64,000 nucleotides of DNA from positions 1-64,000 of the forward strand of contig NZ_JAAIIF010000009.1 in assembly GCF_012932675.1 (NCBI RefSeq), written 5' to 3'. The notes below the pieces were generated by a model. It ran no database searches. It was given only the letters and a program-made list of their open reading frames with translations, and had not been told where the DNA came from. This DNA is from Bifidobacterium erythrocebi (GTDB taxonomy: Bacteria; Actinomycetota; Actinomycetes; Actinomycetales; Bifidobacteriaceae). The translations under genes and the position numbers were made by a program. Shown here one piece after another: positions 34,453 to 44,976 of this stretch. The stretch's first letter is position 1, and every line of letters starts with the position of its first letter.

Positions 34453-34959
34453 TTACTTGTTGTCGGATTGATCCGCTTCCTTGAAAGCGTAGGACAACTC
34501 ACTATACCAAGGCAGCTTCTGCTCCTCGGATTCGCTGTTCTTCGAGGCCTTGTCGGATTCCTTGCCCGTCACCGCCTGAGGGTTGAGCACATGCACGGAC
34601 AGCTCGCCCGGGAACACGAAGCCAAGCCGTTCGCGGGCCTGCGCGGCCACATAGGACTTGTCGTCCCAGCGGGCGATGTCGTTCTCAAGCTCCTTCTTCT
34701 GCGCGATAAGCGAGGCCTCCTGGCGTTTGAGACTATTGAGATGCGCCAGATCGTTCGCATAGGAATTGAAGGTGGACACCAATTGGATGGCCGCCACCAG
34801 CACGATGAACAGCGCGACGAAAAACGCGATGGGACCGGAGCTGCCGGCGCGCGACGATGCCGCGCTCTTCCGGGAAGACCTCCCGTTCCTCTCCGATTTC
34901 CCGGCCTTGCCCGCGGCCTGTACGGTGCCGCCGGACGTGGTACGTTTCCGTGTGCTCAT
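34453..34959 (-). CDS. FtsB/DivIC-family septum formation initiator
   Basis: The protein has 168 residues: a basic, Ser/Lys/Arg-rich cytoplasmic tail (residues 1-45), one membrane helix (PIAFFVALFIVLVAAIQLV), then an outer coiled coil (LKRQEASLIAQKKELENDIARW) and the family's closing ARERLGFVFPGE. FtsB-like proteins link FtsQ and FtsL in the divisome. A Ser/Lys/Glu-rich C-terminus of about 50 residues follows. Start chosen at the second methionine, ATG 34959; support from a ribosome site is modest. Confidence 0.85.
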   Translation of the reverse strand: MSTRKRTTSGGTVQAAGKAGKSERNGRSSRKSAASSRAGSSGPIAFFVALFIVLVAAIQLVSTFNSYANDLAHLNSLKRQEASLIAQKKELENDIARWDDKSYVAAQARERLGFVFPGELSVHVLNPQAVTGKESDKASKNSESEEQKLPWYSELSYAFKEADQSDNK

Positions 34960-35117
34960 GGATTCCAACCTACCTGCCACATTCGACTATGCGTGAGGGT
35001 CTGCCGATCGCCGACTCGGGCCGACCGCACGCCGTATTCCATGCCGTGGCACCCGGATAATCGGCCGGGGTGAGTGCGATTCCGCCGCGTGGCCGATATA
35101 CACGTGGCCGATATACG

Positions 35118-35153
35118 AAAAGGGCGAGACACCATAACGATGCCTCGCCCTTT
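35118..35153 (-). terminator. Terminator after eno
   Basis: AAAGGGCGAG at 35119-35128 pairs with CTCGCCCTTT at 35144-35153; TTTTCG follows on the minus strand. Confidence 0.75.
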
Positions 35154-35188
35154 CCTCGCGTTCGCAGATTACGCTCTACGCGTCACGC

Positions 35189-36505
<1,317 letters not shown>

Positions 36506-36575
36506 CTAGGTTGTGATGTCATTAGCCAAGAATAATGGGATTGTTGGACGAAGTACACCCTCGTCCTACGGCGTG

Positions 36576-39500
36576 TTAGCGACGCGGCTTGGGCGTCCAC
36601 GCGAGGTCGTCGAGCAACTGGTTCACCCACAGCACGATCTGGTCCGGCGACATGGGCTTCGCGCCGAGCGAGCCGGCGAACGGGGCGGGGATGATGAGCT
36701 GATGCGTGACCGGACGGTACTGGAACCCGCGGTAGATCCTCGACATGCGCATGCGCACCGATTCGGCCGGATCGATGCGCCCGATACGCACGCGATTCGA
36801 CTGGGCCAGAATCTCGCTGATACCCATCTTGCGGGCCTTGAACTTGAGACGGGCCACGTCGAACAACGCGTCGAACTGCTCCGGCGGCTTGCCATAGCGG
36901 TCCGTCAGCTCCTCACGCAGCGCCGTCAGATCGTCCTCCGTACGGGCGGCCGCGAGCTTGCGGTACGCCTCCAGGCGCAGCTTGTCGGAATCGATGTACT
37001 CCACCGGGATCGAGGCCTCGATCGGCAGATCGACCGACACCGCCACCGGTTCGGCGGCCTTGTCCGGCTCCTTGTATGCCTCGACGGCCTCGGAAACCAT
37101 GCGCACGTACAGGTCGAAGCCGACGCCCTCGATATGTCCGGACTGCTGGTCACCCAGCAGATTGCCGGTGCCGCGCAGCTCCAGATCCTTCATCGCCACG
37201 TCGAAGCCCGAACCAAGCGCCGTGTTCTGCGCGATGGTGGCCAGACGGTCGTGCGACTGCTGGGTCATGGGCTTGGACGGATCGTAGAGGAAGTAGGCGT
37301 ACGCGCGTTCGCGGCCACGGCCCACACGGCCTCGCAGCTGATGCAGCTGACTCAGACCGAACCGGTCGGCATGGTCGACGATCAGCGTGTTCGCATTGGA
37401 GATATCAAGACCGGTCTCGATGATCGTGGTGCACACCAGCACGTCGATGTCCCTGTGCCAGAAGTCGCGGATCACCTGATCCAGCTGCTTCTCGCCCATC
37501 TTGCCATGAGCGATGCCGACATGGCTTTCGGGCACAAGGGTATGGATCTTGTCGGCCACGGAGGCGATGTCCTCCACGCGGTTGTGCACGTAGAACACCT
37601 GCCCGCCGCGCAGCAGCTCGCGCCGGATGGCGGCGACGACCTGCGCGTCCTCGTAGGCGCCCACATAGGTGAGCACCGGCAGACGGTCCTCGGGAGGCGT
37701 GGCCAGCGTGGACATCTCGCGGATGCCCGTCACGGCCATCTCCAGCGTACGGGGAATAGGCGTGGCCGAAAGGCTCAGCACGTCGACGTTCGTACGCAGC
37801 GCCTTGAGCGTCTCCTTGTGCTCCACGCCGAAGCGCTGCTCCTCGTCGATGATGACCAGGCCAAGATCCTTGAACTTGATCTTCGGATTGAGCAGCTTGT
37901 GCGTGCCGATCACCACGTCGACGGTGCCGGCGGCGAGATCCTCGATGGTCTGCTTGATCTCCTTGGGCTTCTGGAAACGGCTCATCGCCGCCACATTGAC
38001 CGGGAAGCCCTCATAGCGTTCGGTGAAGGTCTCGTAGTGCTGCTGCACCAGCAGCGTGGTGGGCACGAGCACGGCCACCTGCTTGCCGTCCTGCACCGCC
38101 TTGAACGCGGCGCGCACGGCGATCTCGGTCTTGCCGAAACCCACGTCGCCGCAGATCAGGCGGTCCATGGGCCGGGGCTTTTCCATATCGGCCTTCACAT
38201 CGTCGATGGTGGTGAGCTGGTCGGCGGTCTCCTGGTACGGGAAGGCGTCCTCAAGTTCCTTCTGCCACGGGGTGTCCGGGCTGAAGGCGAAGCCGGGCGT
38301 GCGCTGACGCGCCGAGTACAGCTTCACCAGGTCGTCGGCGATCTCGCGCACATGCTTGCGGGCCTTGGCCTTGGTCGCCGCCCAGTCCGAGCCGCCGAGC
38401 TTGTTGAGCTTGGGGGCCTCGGCACCGATGTACTTGCTCACCAGGTCGAGCTGATCGGTGGGGATGAAGAGCTTGTCCGGCGGGGCGCCGCGCTTGCTCG
38501 GCGCGTATTCGATCACCAGATACTCGCGCGTGGCCTTGTTGTCGCCCGTACCCACCGTGCGCTGACGCATCTCCACGAACCGGCCGATGCCGTGCTGCTC
38601 GTGCACCACGTAGTCGCCGGTCTTGAGCTCCATCAGGTCGATGGCCTTGCGGCGGCGCTTCGGCGTCTTGGCCTGGGCGGCGGCGCTGGTGCGGCCGGTC
38701 AGATCGCGTTCGGTGAGCAGCGCGATCTTCGCCTCGGAATCGACGAACCCGTCGATGGCGGCGGAACGTACGGTGGAGAAGCTGGCGATGCCGGTCTCGT
38801 TGATGGCTCGCTTGAGACGTGCCAGCGTGCCCTGCGCGGCGGCGGTGACGGTGACCTCATAGCCCACATCGATCAGCCCTTCGATGCCGGACGCGGCACG
38901 ATCCCCGTCGCCACGGAATTCCTCGGGGTTCTTGGCCGCAAGACGGACGCGGCCGGAACGGCCGGTGTCCACGTTGAAGTCGGTGAGCTCGATGACGGCA
39001 TGATCGGAATAGCCCAGCGAGCTCATCACCTCGTCGAAATCGAGGAAACTCGACTCATCGAAACTGATGGGAGCGCCGCCGTGGCCGGATGCGGCCACAT
39101 GCCAGCTGGCCGCAAGGAACTCGTTCGCGGTCTTCATCAGATCGGTGGCGGCCCTGCGCAGCTTCTCCGGATCGTTGAGCATGACGACGGCATGCTTGTC
39201 GAGCATGCCTGCCACCGGCTCCATGTCGGTGACCAGCGCGGGCATCAGCGATTCCATGCCCTCCACGGGAATCGCGTTGGCGATGGACTCCAGCATGTCC
39301 TCGGCGTTGGGGATCGAGCCGATCAGGCTCTTCGCGCGGGCGCGCACCTTGTCGGTGAGCTGCAATTCACGGCAGGGCGTGGCCCAGATGGTATCGACGC
39401 CATCGCCGTACGTGCGCTGGTCGGAGGCGTGGAACTCCTTGATCTCGTCGATCTCGTCGCCGAAGAACTCGATACGCACCGGGTGCGGGTAGGTCGGCGG

Positions 39501-40160
39501 GAACACATCGAGGATGCCACCGCGCACCGCGAATTCGCCGCGGTTCATCACCAGTTCGACGCGGGTGTACGCATTGCGCACCAGGCGCCCCACCGCCTCA
39601 TCGAGCGGCAGCTCCTCGCCCTTGACGAACACCAGCGGCTCCACATCGCCGAGTCCGGCCACCACCGGCTGGATCAGCGAGCGCACCGGCATGACGAGGA
39701 TGCGGATCGGGCCGAACATGGGGTTGGCGGGGTCCGGGTGCTTGAGTCTGCGGAATACGGCCATGCGGCTGGCGACGGTGTCGGCGCGGGGGCTCAGGCG
39801 TTCGTGGGGCAGCGTCTCCCATGCTTCGAGCTGGGCGATGTCGGAGGGGCTGCCGGAATACCATGAGCGCAGGGCGTTGACGGTTTCCTCCGCTTCGCGG
39901 CTGGAGGAGACGATGTATACGACCTGGCTGGTCGTGGGGTTGCCGGCGATGGCGGCGGCCAATGCGGGGCGGATGCCCGAGGGCGCGCCGACGATGAGCG
40001 AGGCGTCGATGTCGCCTTCGGTGGTTTCGGCGGTGCCGTCCGCCACGGATGCGAATGCCTTGTCTGTGCGCAGTGCGGCGATCAAGCCGGACAGGCTGGC
40101 GTCCATCGGGCCGGCGGGTCTGCCGTTCGCCGTCGTGCGAGGCTGCGGGTCAGCGGCCAT
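36576..40160 (-). CDS. mfd: Transcription-repair coupling factor Mfd
   Basis: A 1194-residue ATPase that removes stalled RNA polymerase and recruits UvrA. In order: UvrB-like N-terminal domains, the polymerase-interacting CarD-like domain (LKTGDYVVHEQHGIGRF), RecG-like helicase lobes with GDVGFGKTEIAVRAAF (P-loop), IIDEEQRFG (DEEQ box) and the translocation motif RGRVGRGRERAYAYF, and the TRCF C-terminal domain. Length is normal. CAGGAG precedes the ATG. The start overlaps the pth stop by eleven bases. Confidence 0.97.
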   Translation of the reverse strand: MAADPQPRTTANGRPAGPMDASLSGLIAALRTDKAFASVADGTAETTEGDIDASLIVGAPSGIRPALAAAIAGNPTTSQVVYIVSSSREAEETVNALRSWYSGSPSDIAQLEAWETLPHERLSPRADTVASRMAVFRRLKHPDPANPMFGPIRILVMPVRSLIQPVVAGLGDVEPLVFVKGEELPLDEAVGRLVRNAYTRVELVMNRGEFAVRGGILDVFPPTYPHPVRIEFFGDEIDEIKEFHASDQRTYGDGVDTIWATPCRELQLTDKVRARAKSLIGSIPNAEDMLESIANAIPVEGMESLMPALVTDMEPVAGMLDKHAVVMLNDPEKLRRAATDLMKTANEFLAASWHVAASGHGGAPISFDESSFLDFDEVMSSLGYSDHAVIELTDFNVDTGRSGRVRLAAKNPEEFRGDGDRAASGIEGLIDVGYEVTVTAAAQGTLARLKRAINETGIASFSTVRSAAIDGFVDSEAKIALLTERDLTGRTSAAAQAKTPKRRRKAIDLMELKTGDYVVHEQHGIGRFVEMRQRTVGTGDNKATREYLVIEYAPSKRGAPPDKLFIPTDQLDLVSKYIGAEAPKLNKLGGSDWAATKAKARKHVREIADDLVKLYSARQRTPGFAFSPDTPWQKELEDAFPYQETADQLTTIDDVKADMEKPRPMDRLICGDVGFGKTEIAVRAAFKAVQDGKQVAVLVPTTLLVQQHYETFTERYEGFPVNVAAMSRFQKPKEIKQTIEDLAAGTVDVVIGTHKLLNPKIKFKDLGLVIIDEEQRFGVEHKETLKALRTNVDVLSLSATPIPRTLEMAVTGIREMSTLATPPEDRLPVLTYVGAYEDAQVVAAIRRELLRGGQVFYVHNRVEDIASVADKIHTLVPESHVGIAHGKMGEKQLDQVIRDFWHRDIDVLVCTTIIETGLDISNANTLIVDHADRFGLSQLHQLRGRVGRGRERAYAYFLYDPSKPMTQQSHDRLATIAQNTALGSGFDVAMKDLELRGTGNLLGDQQSGHIEGVGFDLYVRMVSEAVEAYKEPDKAAEPVAVSVDLPIEASIPVEYIDSDKLRLEAYRKLAAARTEDDLTALREELTDRYGKPPEQFDALFDVARLKFKARKMGISEILAQSNRVRIGRIDPAESVRMRMSRIYRGFQYRPVTHQLIIPAPFAGSLGAKPMSPDQIVLWVNQLLDDLAWTPKPRR

Positions 40161-40749
40161 TGAACTTCTCCTGGGTCTTGGCCAGTCCGTGGAACATGAT
40201 CTCCTCGGCGGCGTCGGCGCCGTCGGCGAGGAAGTCCGGCAGCTGCTTGCGCTGGTCGGGGCCGAATCCGCCCAGCACCCAGTTCACGGTGTTGTCGTGC
40301 GCGTTGGCGCCGCGCTTGGCGTGGCCCACGCCCATGCGTACGCGGGAGTATTTCGGGGTGCCCAGCGAACGGTCGATGGATTTGATGCCGTTGTGCCCGC
40401 CTGCGGAGCCGCCGGCCTTGACCTTGATGCGGCCGAAGTCCAGGTCCATGTCGTCGTGGATGACGATGACATGGTCGGGGTCGATCTGGTAGTAGGAGCA
40501 GATGGAGGCGACCGCGTTGCCGGATTCGTTCATGTAGGTGAGCGGCTTGGCGAGGAAGAACTTCTGGTTGCGCCCGTCGAGGTTCATCACTCCCTTGCCG
40601 AGCAGCGCGAGTCCCTTGTGGTCGGAGAAATTGACCGACCAGCGTTCGGCCAGCACGTCGGCCGTCATGAATCCCATGTTGTGACGGGTGCCCTCGTATT
40701 TGCTGCCCGGATTGCCCAGACCTGCGATCAGCCAGAAATCAGACGCCAT
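40150..40749 (-). CDS. pth: Peptidyl-tRNA hydrolase
   Basis: A 199-residue enzyme that recycles stalled peptidyl-tRNA. GLGNPGSKYEGTRHNMGF contains the catalytic histidine, PLTYMNESG and VIVIHDDMDLDFG the active-site Asn and Asp, and GGSAGGHNGIKSI the substrate loop. I start it at ATG 40749, where the family begins, although the frame is open upstream. It overlaps mfd at its end; the pth-mfd-eno order is common in bifidobacteria. Confidence 0.95.
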   Translation of the reverse strand: MASDFWLIAGLGNPGSKYEGTRHNMGFMTADVLAERWSVNFSDHKGLALLGKGVMNLDGRNQKFFLAKPLTYMNESGNAVASICSYYQIDPDHVIVIHDDMDLDFGRIKVKAGGSAGGHNGIKSIDRSLGTPKYSRVRMGVGHAKRGANAHDNTVNWVLGGFGPDQRKQLPDFLADGADAAEEIMFHGLAKTQEKFNGR

Positions 40750-40952
40750 ACCCCACCTCTTGTGTTCGTTGTCTTCGTTGCGTTCGCTTGCGTTCCTTGC
40801 GGCCGGTGCCGCGATCGGCATCAGTCGGCCATGTTTCCCGCCGACTGTATGCCATTCCAAATGCATCATTGTACCGCCGGCCATGCCGCCGGACCTGCGG
40901 CGGCCCGCTGTTCCCCTGGTGCCGGCGCGGTCGGACGGTTGTACGGCATGCC

Positions 40953-41462
40953 TTACAGGTCGAGGTACCAGTAGCTCATGTCGCGCATGGTCCCGGTGGA
41001 ATCGGTGGCGGCGGCCGGCATGAGACCGAATTGGGTGAATCCGAAGCGATGCATGAGCGCTATCGACCCGGCGTTGTCCGCGAAGATGATGCCGCACGCC
41101 TTGCGCATGCCGCGTTTGCGCGCCTCATCGAGCAACGAGCGCAGGGTGAACGTGCCCACTCCCCTGCCCTGCCAGTCGGGTGCGATGTAGTAGGCCAGGT
41201 CGGTGACGCCGTCGTAGCCGGCGCGGTCGTAGAACACGGAAAGCGCGCTGAAGCCGACGATCGTGCGCCCGCCGTCGCCATCGACGGCCTCAGTGACGAA
41301 CACCGCGTAGGGGCTGCGGTGGGATTCGAGCCAGTCGCGCCGCTGTTCGACGGTGCGCGGGGTGGTGTCGGCGGACGATCCGCCCTTGATGACGGCGGCG
41401 TTGTAGATGTCGGTCAACGCCTGCACGTCCGCTTCCGTGGCCTGCCTGTATGCGTATTCCAT
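40953..41462 (-). CDS. GNAT acetyltransferase, phosphinothricin-acetyltransferase-like
   Basis: The 169-residue protein has the full GNAT fold: YRQATEADVQALTDIYNAAV at the N-terminus as in Pat proteins, LAYYIAPDWQGRGVGTFTLRSLL with the acetyl-CoA-binding Q-x-x-G-x-G loop, and IALMHRFGFTQFGLM near the end. It would acetylate a small amine or amino-acid analogue; the true substrate is unknown. AAGGAAAG precedes the ATG. It stands alone, next to a perfect 25-bp hairpin. Confidence 0.85.
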   Translation of the reverse strand: MEYAYRQATEADVQALTDIYNAAVIKGGSSADTTPRTVEQRRDWLESHRSPYAVFVTEAVDGDGGRTIVGFSALSVFYDRAGYDGVTDLAYYIAPDWQGRGVGTFTLRSLLDEARKRGMRKACGIIFADNAGSIALMHRFGFTQFGLMPAAATDSTGTMRDMSYWYLDL

Positions 41463-41507
41463 GGGGTTTCTCTTTCCTTATCGGCCGTATCGGCTTCATA
41501 GTAACGA

Positions 41508-41563
41508 AATGGTGGTCCATTCGGACGAAATCGGGGCGGATTTCGTCCGAATGGACCACCATT
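41508..41563 (-). terminator. Perfect 25-bp hairpin after the UPF0182 gene
   Basis: Positions 41508-41532 are the exact reverse complement of 41539-41563 around a six-base GC loop. It follows the leftward UPF0182 gene, and ATTTCG follows on that strand, so it is probably a terminator, though the stem is exceptionally long and perfect. Confidence 0.65.
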
Positions 41564-41589
41564 GTGGTGCCGATGCGGCTGTCGACCGG

Positions 41590-44500
41590 CTACTTGCTCA
41601 GTTCGACGGCCTTGTTCAGCGCATCCTGCAGCTTCTTCTGGGCTTCGCCGTAGGCGGACCAGTCGCCGTTCTTCATGGCGGACTGGCCGTCCTGCATGGC
41701 CTTGGACGCGTCATCCAGGGCCTGCTGGAGCTCGGGGCTGCGCTGCGCGCCGGAAACGGCCGAATCCTTGGAATCCGACTTGCCCGACGTGCCGGACTGC
41801 GACTTGTTGCCGGACGTGTCCGCAGACGAGTCGTCGGACGAATCATCCTTGGCCTGCGTATTGCCCGAAGCATGGTCGGCGTCGCCGGCGTTCGCACCGG
41901 AATCGCCGCCGAACACCTGATCCAGCGCCTCGTCCAGCGTGTCGGCGAACCCGACCTGATCGCCGAAGGCGACCAGCACCTTCTTGAGCAGCGGGAACGA
42001 CGTGGCGCCGGAGGACTTCACATACACCGGCTGCACGTACACCAGGCCGCCGCCCAGCGGCAGGGTCAGCAGGTTGCCTCGGACCACGTTGGTGGAGCCG
42101 GATTGCAGCAGGTTGAGCTCCTTGGACACGTCGGCGTCGGCATTGAAGTTGTTCTGCGCCTGTCCGGGGCCGGGGACGTTCGAATCCTTCGGCAGCTCCT
42201 GCAATCGTATCGTGCCGTAGTTCGGGCCTATCTTGCCCGCCGTGGACCCGGCGTCGGAGTCGACCGACAGGAAGCCGGTAAGGATCTCACGCGTGGAGGT
42301 GCCGGCGGGGATGTACGAGGATGTCAGCGAGAACACCGGCTCCTTGGTGCCGCCCGTCTGCAAGGTCAGGTAGTAGGGCGGCTGGAGGATGTCTTCGGAC
42401 TGCGCCTGCTTCGACTCGGTCGGATCGACCGGCGTCTGCCAGAAGTCCTCGCCCGAATAGTACTGGCTGGCCGAGGTCACATGGTACTTGGCGAGCAGCT
42501 CGCGCTGCACCTTGAACAGGCTCTCCGGGTAGCGCATGTGGCTCATCAGATCGCCGGAGATCTCGGAAAGCTGGTGGTACTGGCCTGGGAAGATCTTCTC
42601 CCATGCCTTGATCACCGGGTCGCTCTCGTCCCACACGTACAGGTCCACGGAACCGTCGTACGCGTCGACGGTCGCCTTGACGGAGTTGCGGATGTAGTTC
42701 GCCTTCTGCGTGCCCAGGCCCTTGACCGTGCTGGAGCTGACGGTGGTGGAATCCTGGGTGGCCGAGCCGAGCTCGGTCATCTGCGAGTACGGGTAGGCGT
42801 CGGAGGTGGTGTAGCCGTCCACGATCCACTTGACGCGACCGTCGACCACGGCCGGGTACACGCGGCCGTCGAGCGTCAGATACGGCGCGACCTTGGCGAC
42901 GCGCTCACGCGGGGAACGGTCGTAGAGGATCTGGGATTCGGATGTCACACGGTCGGAGAACAGGATCTGATCGGAACCGAAGCGGATCGCGTACAGCAGC
43001 CTGGAGAACAGGTTGCCCACCGAGGGGCCGCCGCTGCCCTTGAAGGTGTTGGTCGCGCCCTGGGAACCGGTCGGATAGTCGAACTCCCACGACGTGGTGC
43101 CCTTCGGCGCGCCGACGATGGAGTATTCGCTCATATTCGGGGAGAAGTAGATGCGCGGCTCGTAGTGCTCGGATTCCGTGAGCTTGCCCTGGGTGGGGAT
43201 GCCGGATTCGAAGAAGCGCGGCTGGCCGTCGGAGGTCACCTGGCTGCCGTAGGCCGCCACGACGCCGTAGCCGTGCGTGTACACGGTGTGATCGTTCACC
43301 CAGTTGCGGTTGTCGTTGCCGTCGAGGTTGAGCTCGCGTGCGGCGATCACCGTGTCCTGGCTGGTGCCGTCGATGTTGTACTTGTCGACGGTCAGCGAAT
43401 CGGCGAACGTGTAGTACTGCTTGGACTGCTGCAACTGCTTGAAGGTCGGGGACACGACCTGCGGGTCGAGCAGTCGGATCTGCGCGGTGCTTTCGCTTTC
43501 TGAACGCAGCGCGCCCTGCTTGCCCGTGGTGGTGGCCTGGTACTGCTCGGTCTTGAGCTTGCCCAGGCCGTAGGCGGCGCGGGTGGCGTCGATGTTGCGC
43601 TGGATGTAGGTGGATTCCATCTCCTGCGCGTTCGGGTTCACGCGGAAACGCTGCAGCAGCGCCGGCCAGACGATGGTCAGCACCATGGAGACGACGACCG
43701 TGATGGCAATGGCGATAACCGGGGTGCGCCATGCCTTCAATGCGGCGGAGGCGCGCACGCCGATCGGGGCGTTGCCCTCCAGCGCGTGCGAGCGCATCAG
43801 CCACACGCCGAGCACCACGCCCAGCACGGCGACGAGCACGGCCATGATGAACGTGACGGGGATGGTGGCGTTGACGGCGGTGTACGTGGCGCCGGTGATG
43901 CGCGTGCCCTCGGCGGTGAGGCTGGAGAACACGCCGAGCGCGATCTGCGCGGCCCAGCCGAACATGTTGAGCATCAGCCAGATGGCAATCTGGCGGCGGG
44001 CGCGCTTGGTGATGAAGAACAGGCCTCGGCCGTTGTCCGGCATGGTGATGCGGATGGCACCCATCATCAGATGGGTCACGACGGAGAAGACCAAGCCGAC
44101 CAGCAGCAGCGTGGACAGCGCGGACACCATGAGTTTCAGGCCGGGAAGGATGAAGACGTAGAAGCCGTTGTCGATGCCGAACTGGGGATCCTTGGTGCCG
44201 AAGGACTGGGCGTTGAACATGAGCAGCACCTGGGTCCAGTCGATGTTGAACCGTGCGCCGAAGACCACGCCCACCACGGCGGAGACCACCACGGCCACGC
44301 GGCGCGCATGCTTCGAGCTGAAGGATTGCGTGATCTCGACCACGTTGTTGTTCACGCGTACGCCGGAGCCGTCGGCCGCTGCGGGGCGGGCGCGGATGGC
44401 GAGCCATGCCGCGAGGAAGCCGACGATGGCGGTCACCAGCGCGTAGGCGGCCCACAGGCCGACCTTCACGCCCACCTGCGTCCAGACCACGGACTGGAAG

Positions 44501-44832
44501 CCGAGCTGGCCGTACCACATGAGGTCGGTGATGAATTTCGACAGGCCGAAGAACAGGCCCACGATGATGGCGAGCGCGAGCACCACGCCGATGAGGATCT
44601 TCGAGCCGCGGCCGGAGGATTGCGCCGGCTTGCGCGTGATGCGCGGCATATTGGGCATCTGCGGACGGCCCTGCCTGCCCGCGGCACCGGTGCCGGCATC
44701 GTCGCCGTCGGTCTCGATGTCGACGACGATCGGGTCGTCGTCGGGGTTGGTATTGGGATTCTTGCGGTTGCGTTTCGGATTGCGCGGATCGTAATCCGGA
44801 TCGAACATACCGAACATATCAAAGAAGGACAT
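41590..44832 (-). CDS. UPF0182-family large membrane protein
   Basis: A protein of 1080 residues. An acidic/proline N-terminus (MSFFDMFGMFDPDYDP) precedes seven membrane helices in residues about 75-430, then a large outer domain with the family's conserved NWVNDHTVYTHGYGVV, YFSPNMSEYSIV and GNLFSRLLYAI blocks. The C-terminus is a Ser/Asp/Lys-rich disordered stretch and a short helix. The function of the family is unknown. TTGGAG precedes ATG 44832, well inside a longer open frame that runs to 45258 and overlaps the divergent GH3 gene. Confidence 0.93.
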   Translation of the reverse strand: MSFFDMFGMFDPDYDPRNPKRNRKNPNTNPDDDPIVVDIETDGDDAGTGAAGRQGRPQMPNMPRITRKPAQSSGRGSKILIGVVLALAIIVGLFFGLSKFITDLMWYGQLGFQSVVWTQVGVKVGLWAAYALVTAIVGFLAAWLAIRARPAAADGSGVRVNNNVVEITQSFSSKHARRVAVVVSAVVGVVFGARFNIDWTQVLLMFNAQSFGTKDPQFGIDNGFYVFILPGLKLMVSALSTLLLVGLVFSVVTHLMMGAIRITMPDNGRGLFFITKRARRQIAIWLMLNMFGWAAQIALGVFSSLTAEGTRITGATYTAVNATIPVTFIMAVLVAVLGVVLGVWLMRSHALEGNAPIGVRASAALKAWRTPVIAIAITVVVSMVLTIVWPALLQRFRVNPNAQEMESTYIQRNIDATRAAYGLGKLKTEQYQATTTGKQGALRSESESTAQIRLLDPQVVSPTFKQLQQSKQYYTFADSLTVDKYNIDGTSQDTVIAARELNLDGNDNRNWVNDHTVYTHGYGVVAAYGSQVTSDGQPRFFESGIPTQGKLTESEHYEPRIYFSPNMSEYSIVGAPKGTTSWEFDYPTGSQGATNTFKGSGGPSVGNLFSRLLYAIRFGSDQILFSDRVTSESQILYDRSPRERVAKVAPYLTLDGRVYPAVVDGRVKWIVDGYTTSDAYPYSQMTELGSATQDSTTVSSSTVKGLGTQKANYIRNSVKATVDAYDGSVDLYVWDESDPVIKAWEKIFPGQYHQLSEISGDLMSHMRYPESLFKVQRELLAKYHVTSASQYYSGEDFWQTPVDPTESKQAQSEDILQPPYYLTLQTGGTKEPVFSLTSSYIPAGTSTREILTGFLSVDSDAGSTAGKIGPNYGTIRLQELPKDSNVPGPGQAQNNFNADADVSKELNLLQSGSTNVVRGNLLTLPLGGGLVYVQPVYVKSSGATSFPLLKKVLVAFGDQVGFADTLDEALDQVFGGDSGANAGDADHASGNTQAKDDSSDDSSADTSGNKSQSGTSGKSDSKDSAVSGAQRSPELQQALDDASKAMQDGQSAMKNGDWSAYGEAQKKLQDALNKAVELSK

Positions 44833-44976
44833 GTCTCCAAGAGTACAGATAGGTGCAGAGTGCGACCGGTGTTCGCTGGGGACTGAATCGCGCCGCAGGC
44901 CAGGCCGGTGCCGGGCCGGTGCCGGGCGTGGGGTATCGAGTATTCTCGGAGAAGAGATTACCGAGGAAGGGCTGCC

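Noticed and set aside
36513-39866. Plus-strand frame of 1117 codons opposite mfd
   Set aside because: Composition is rich in His, Gly, Val and Arg, with no recognisable domain; it is antisense to a strongly conserved gene.
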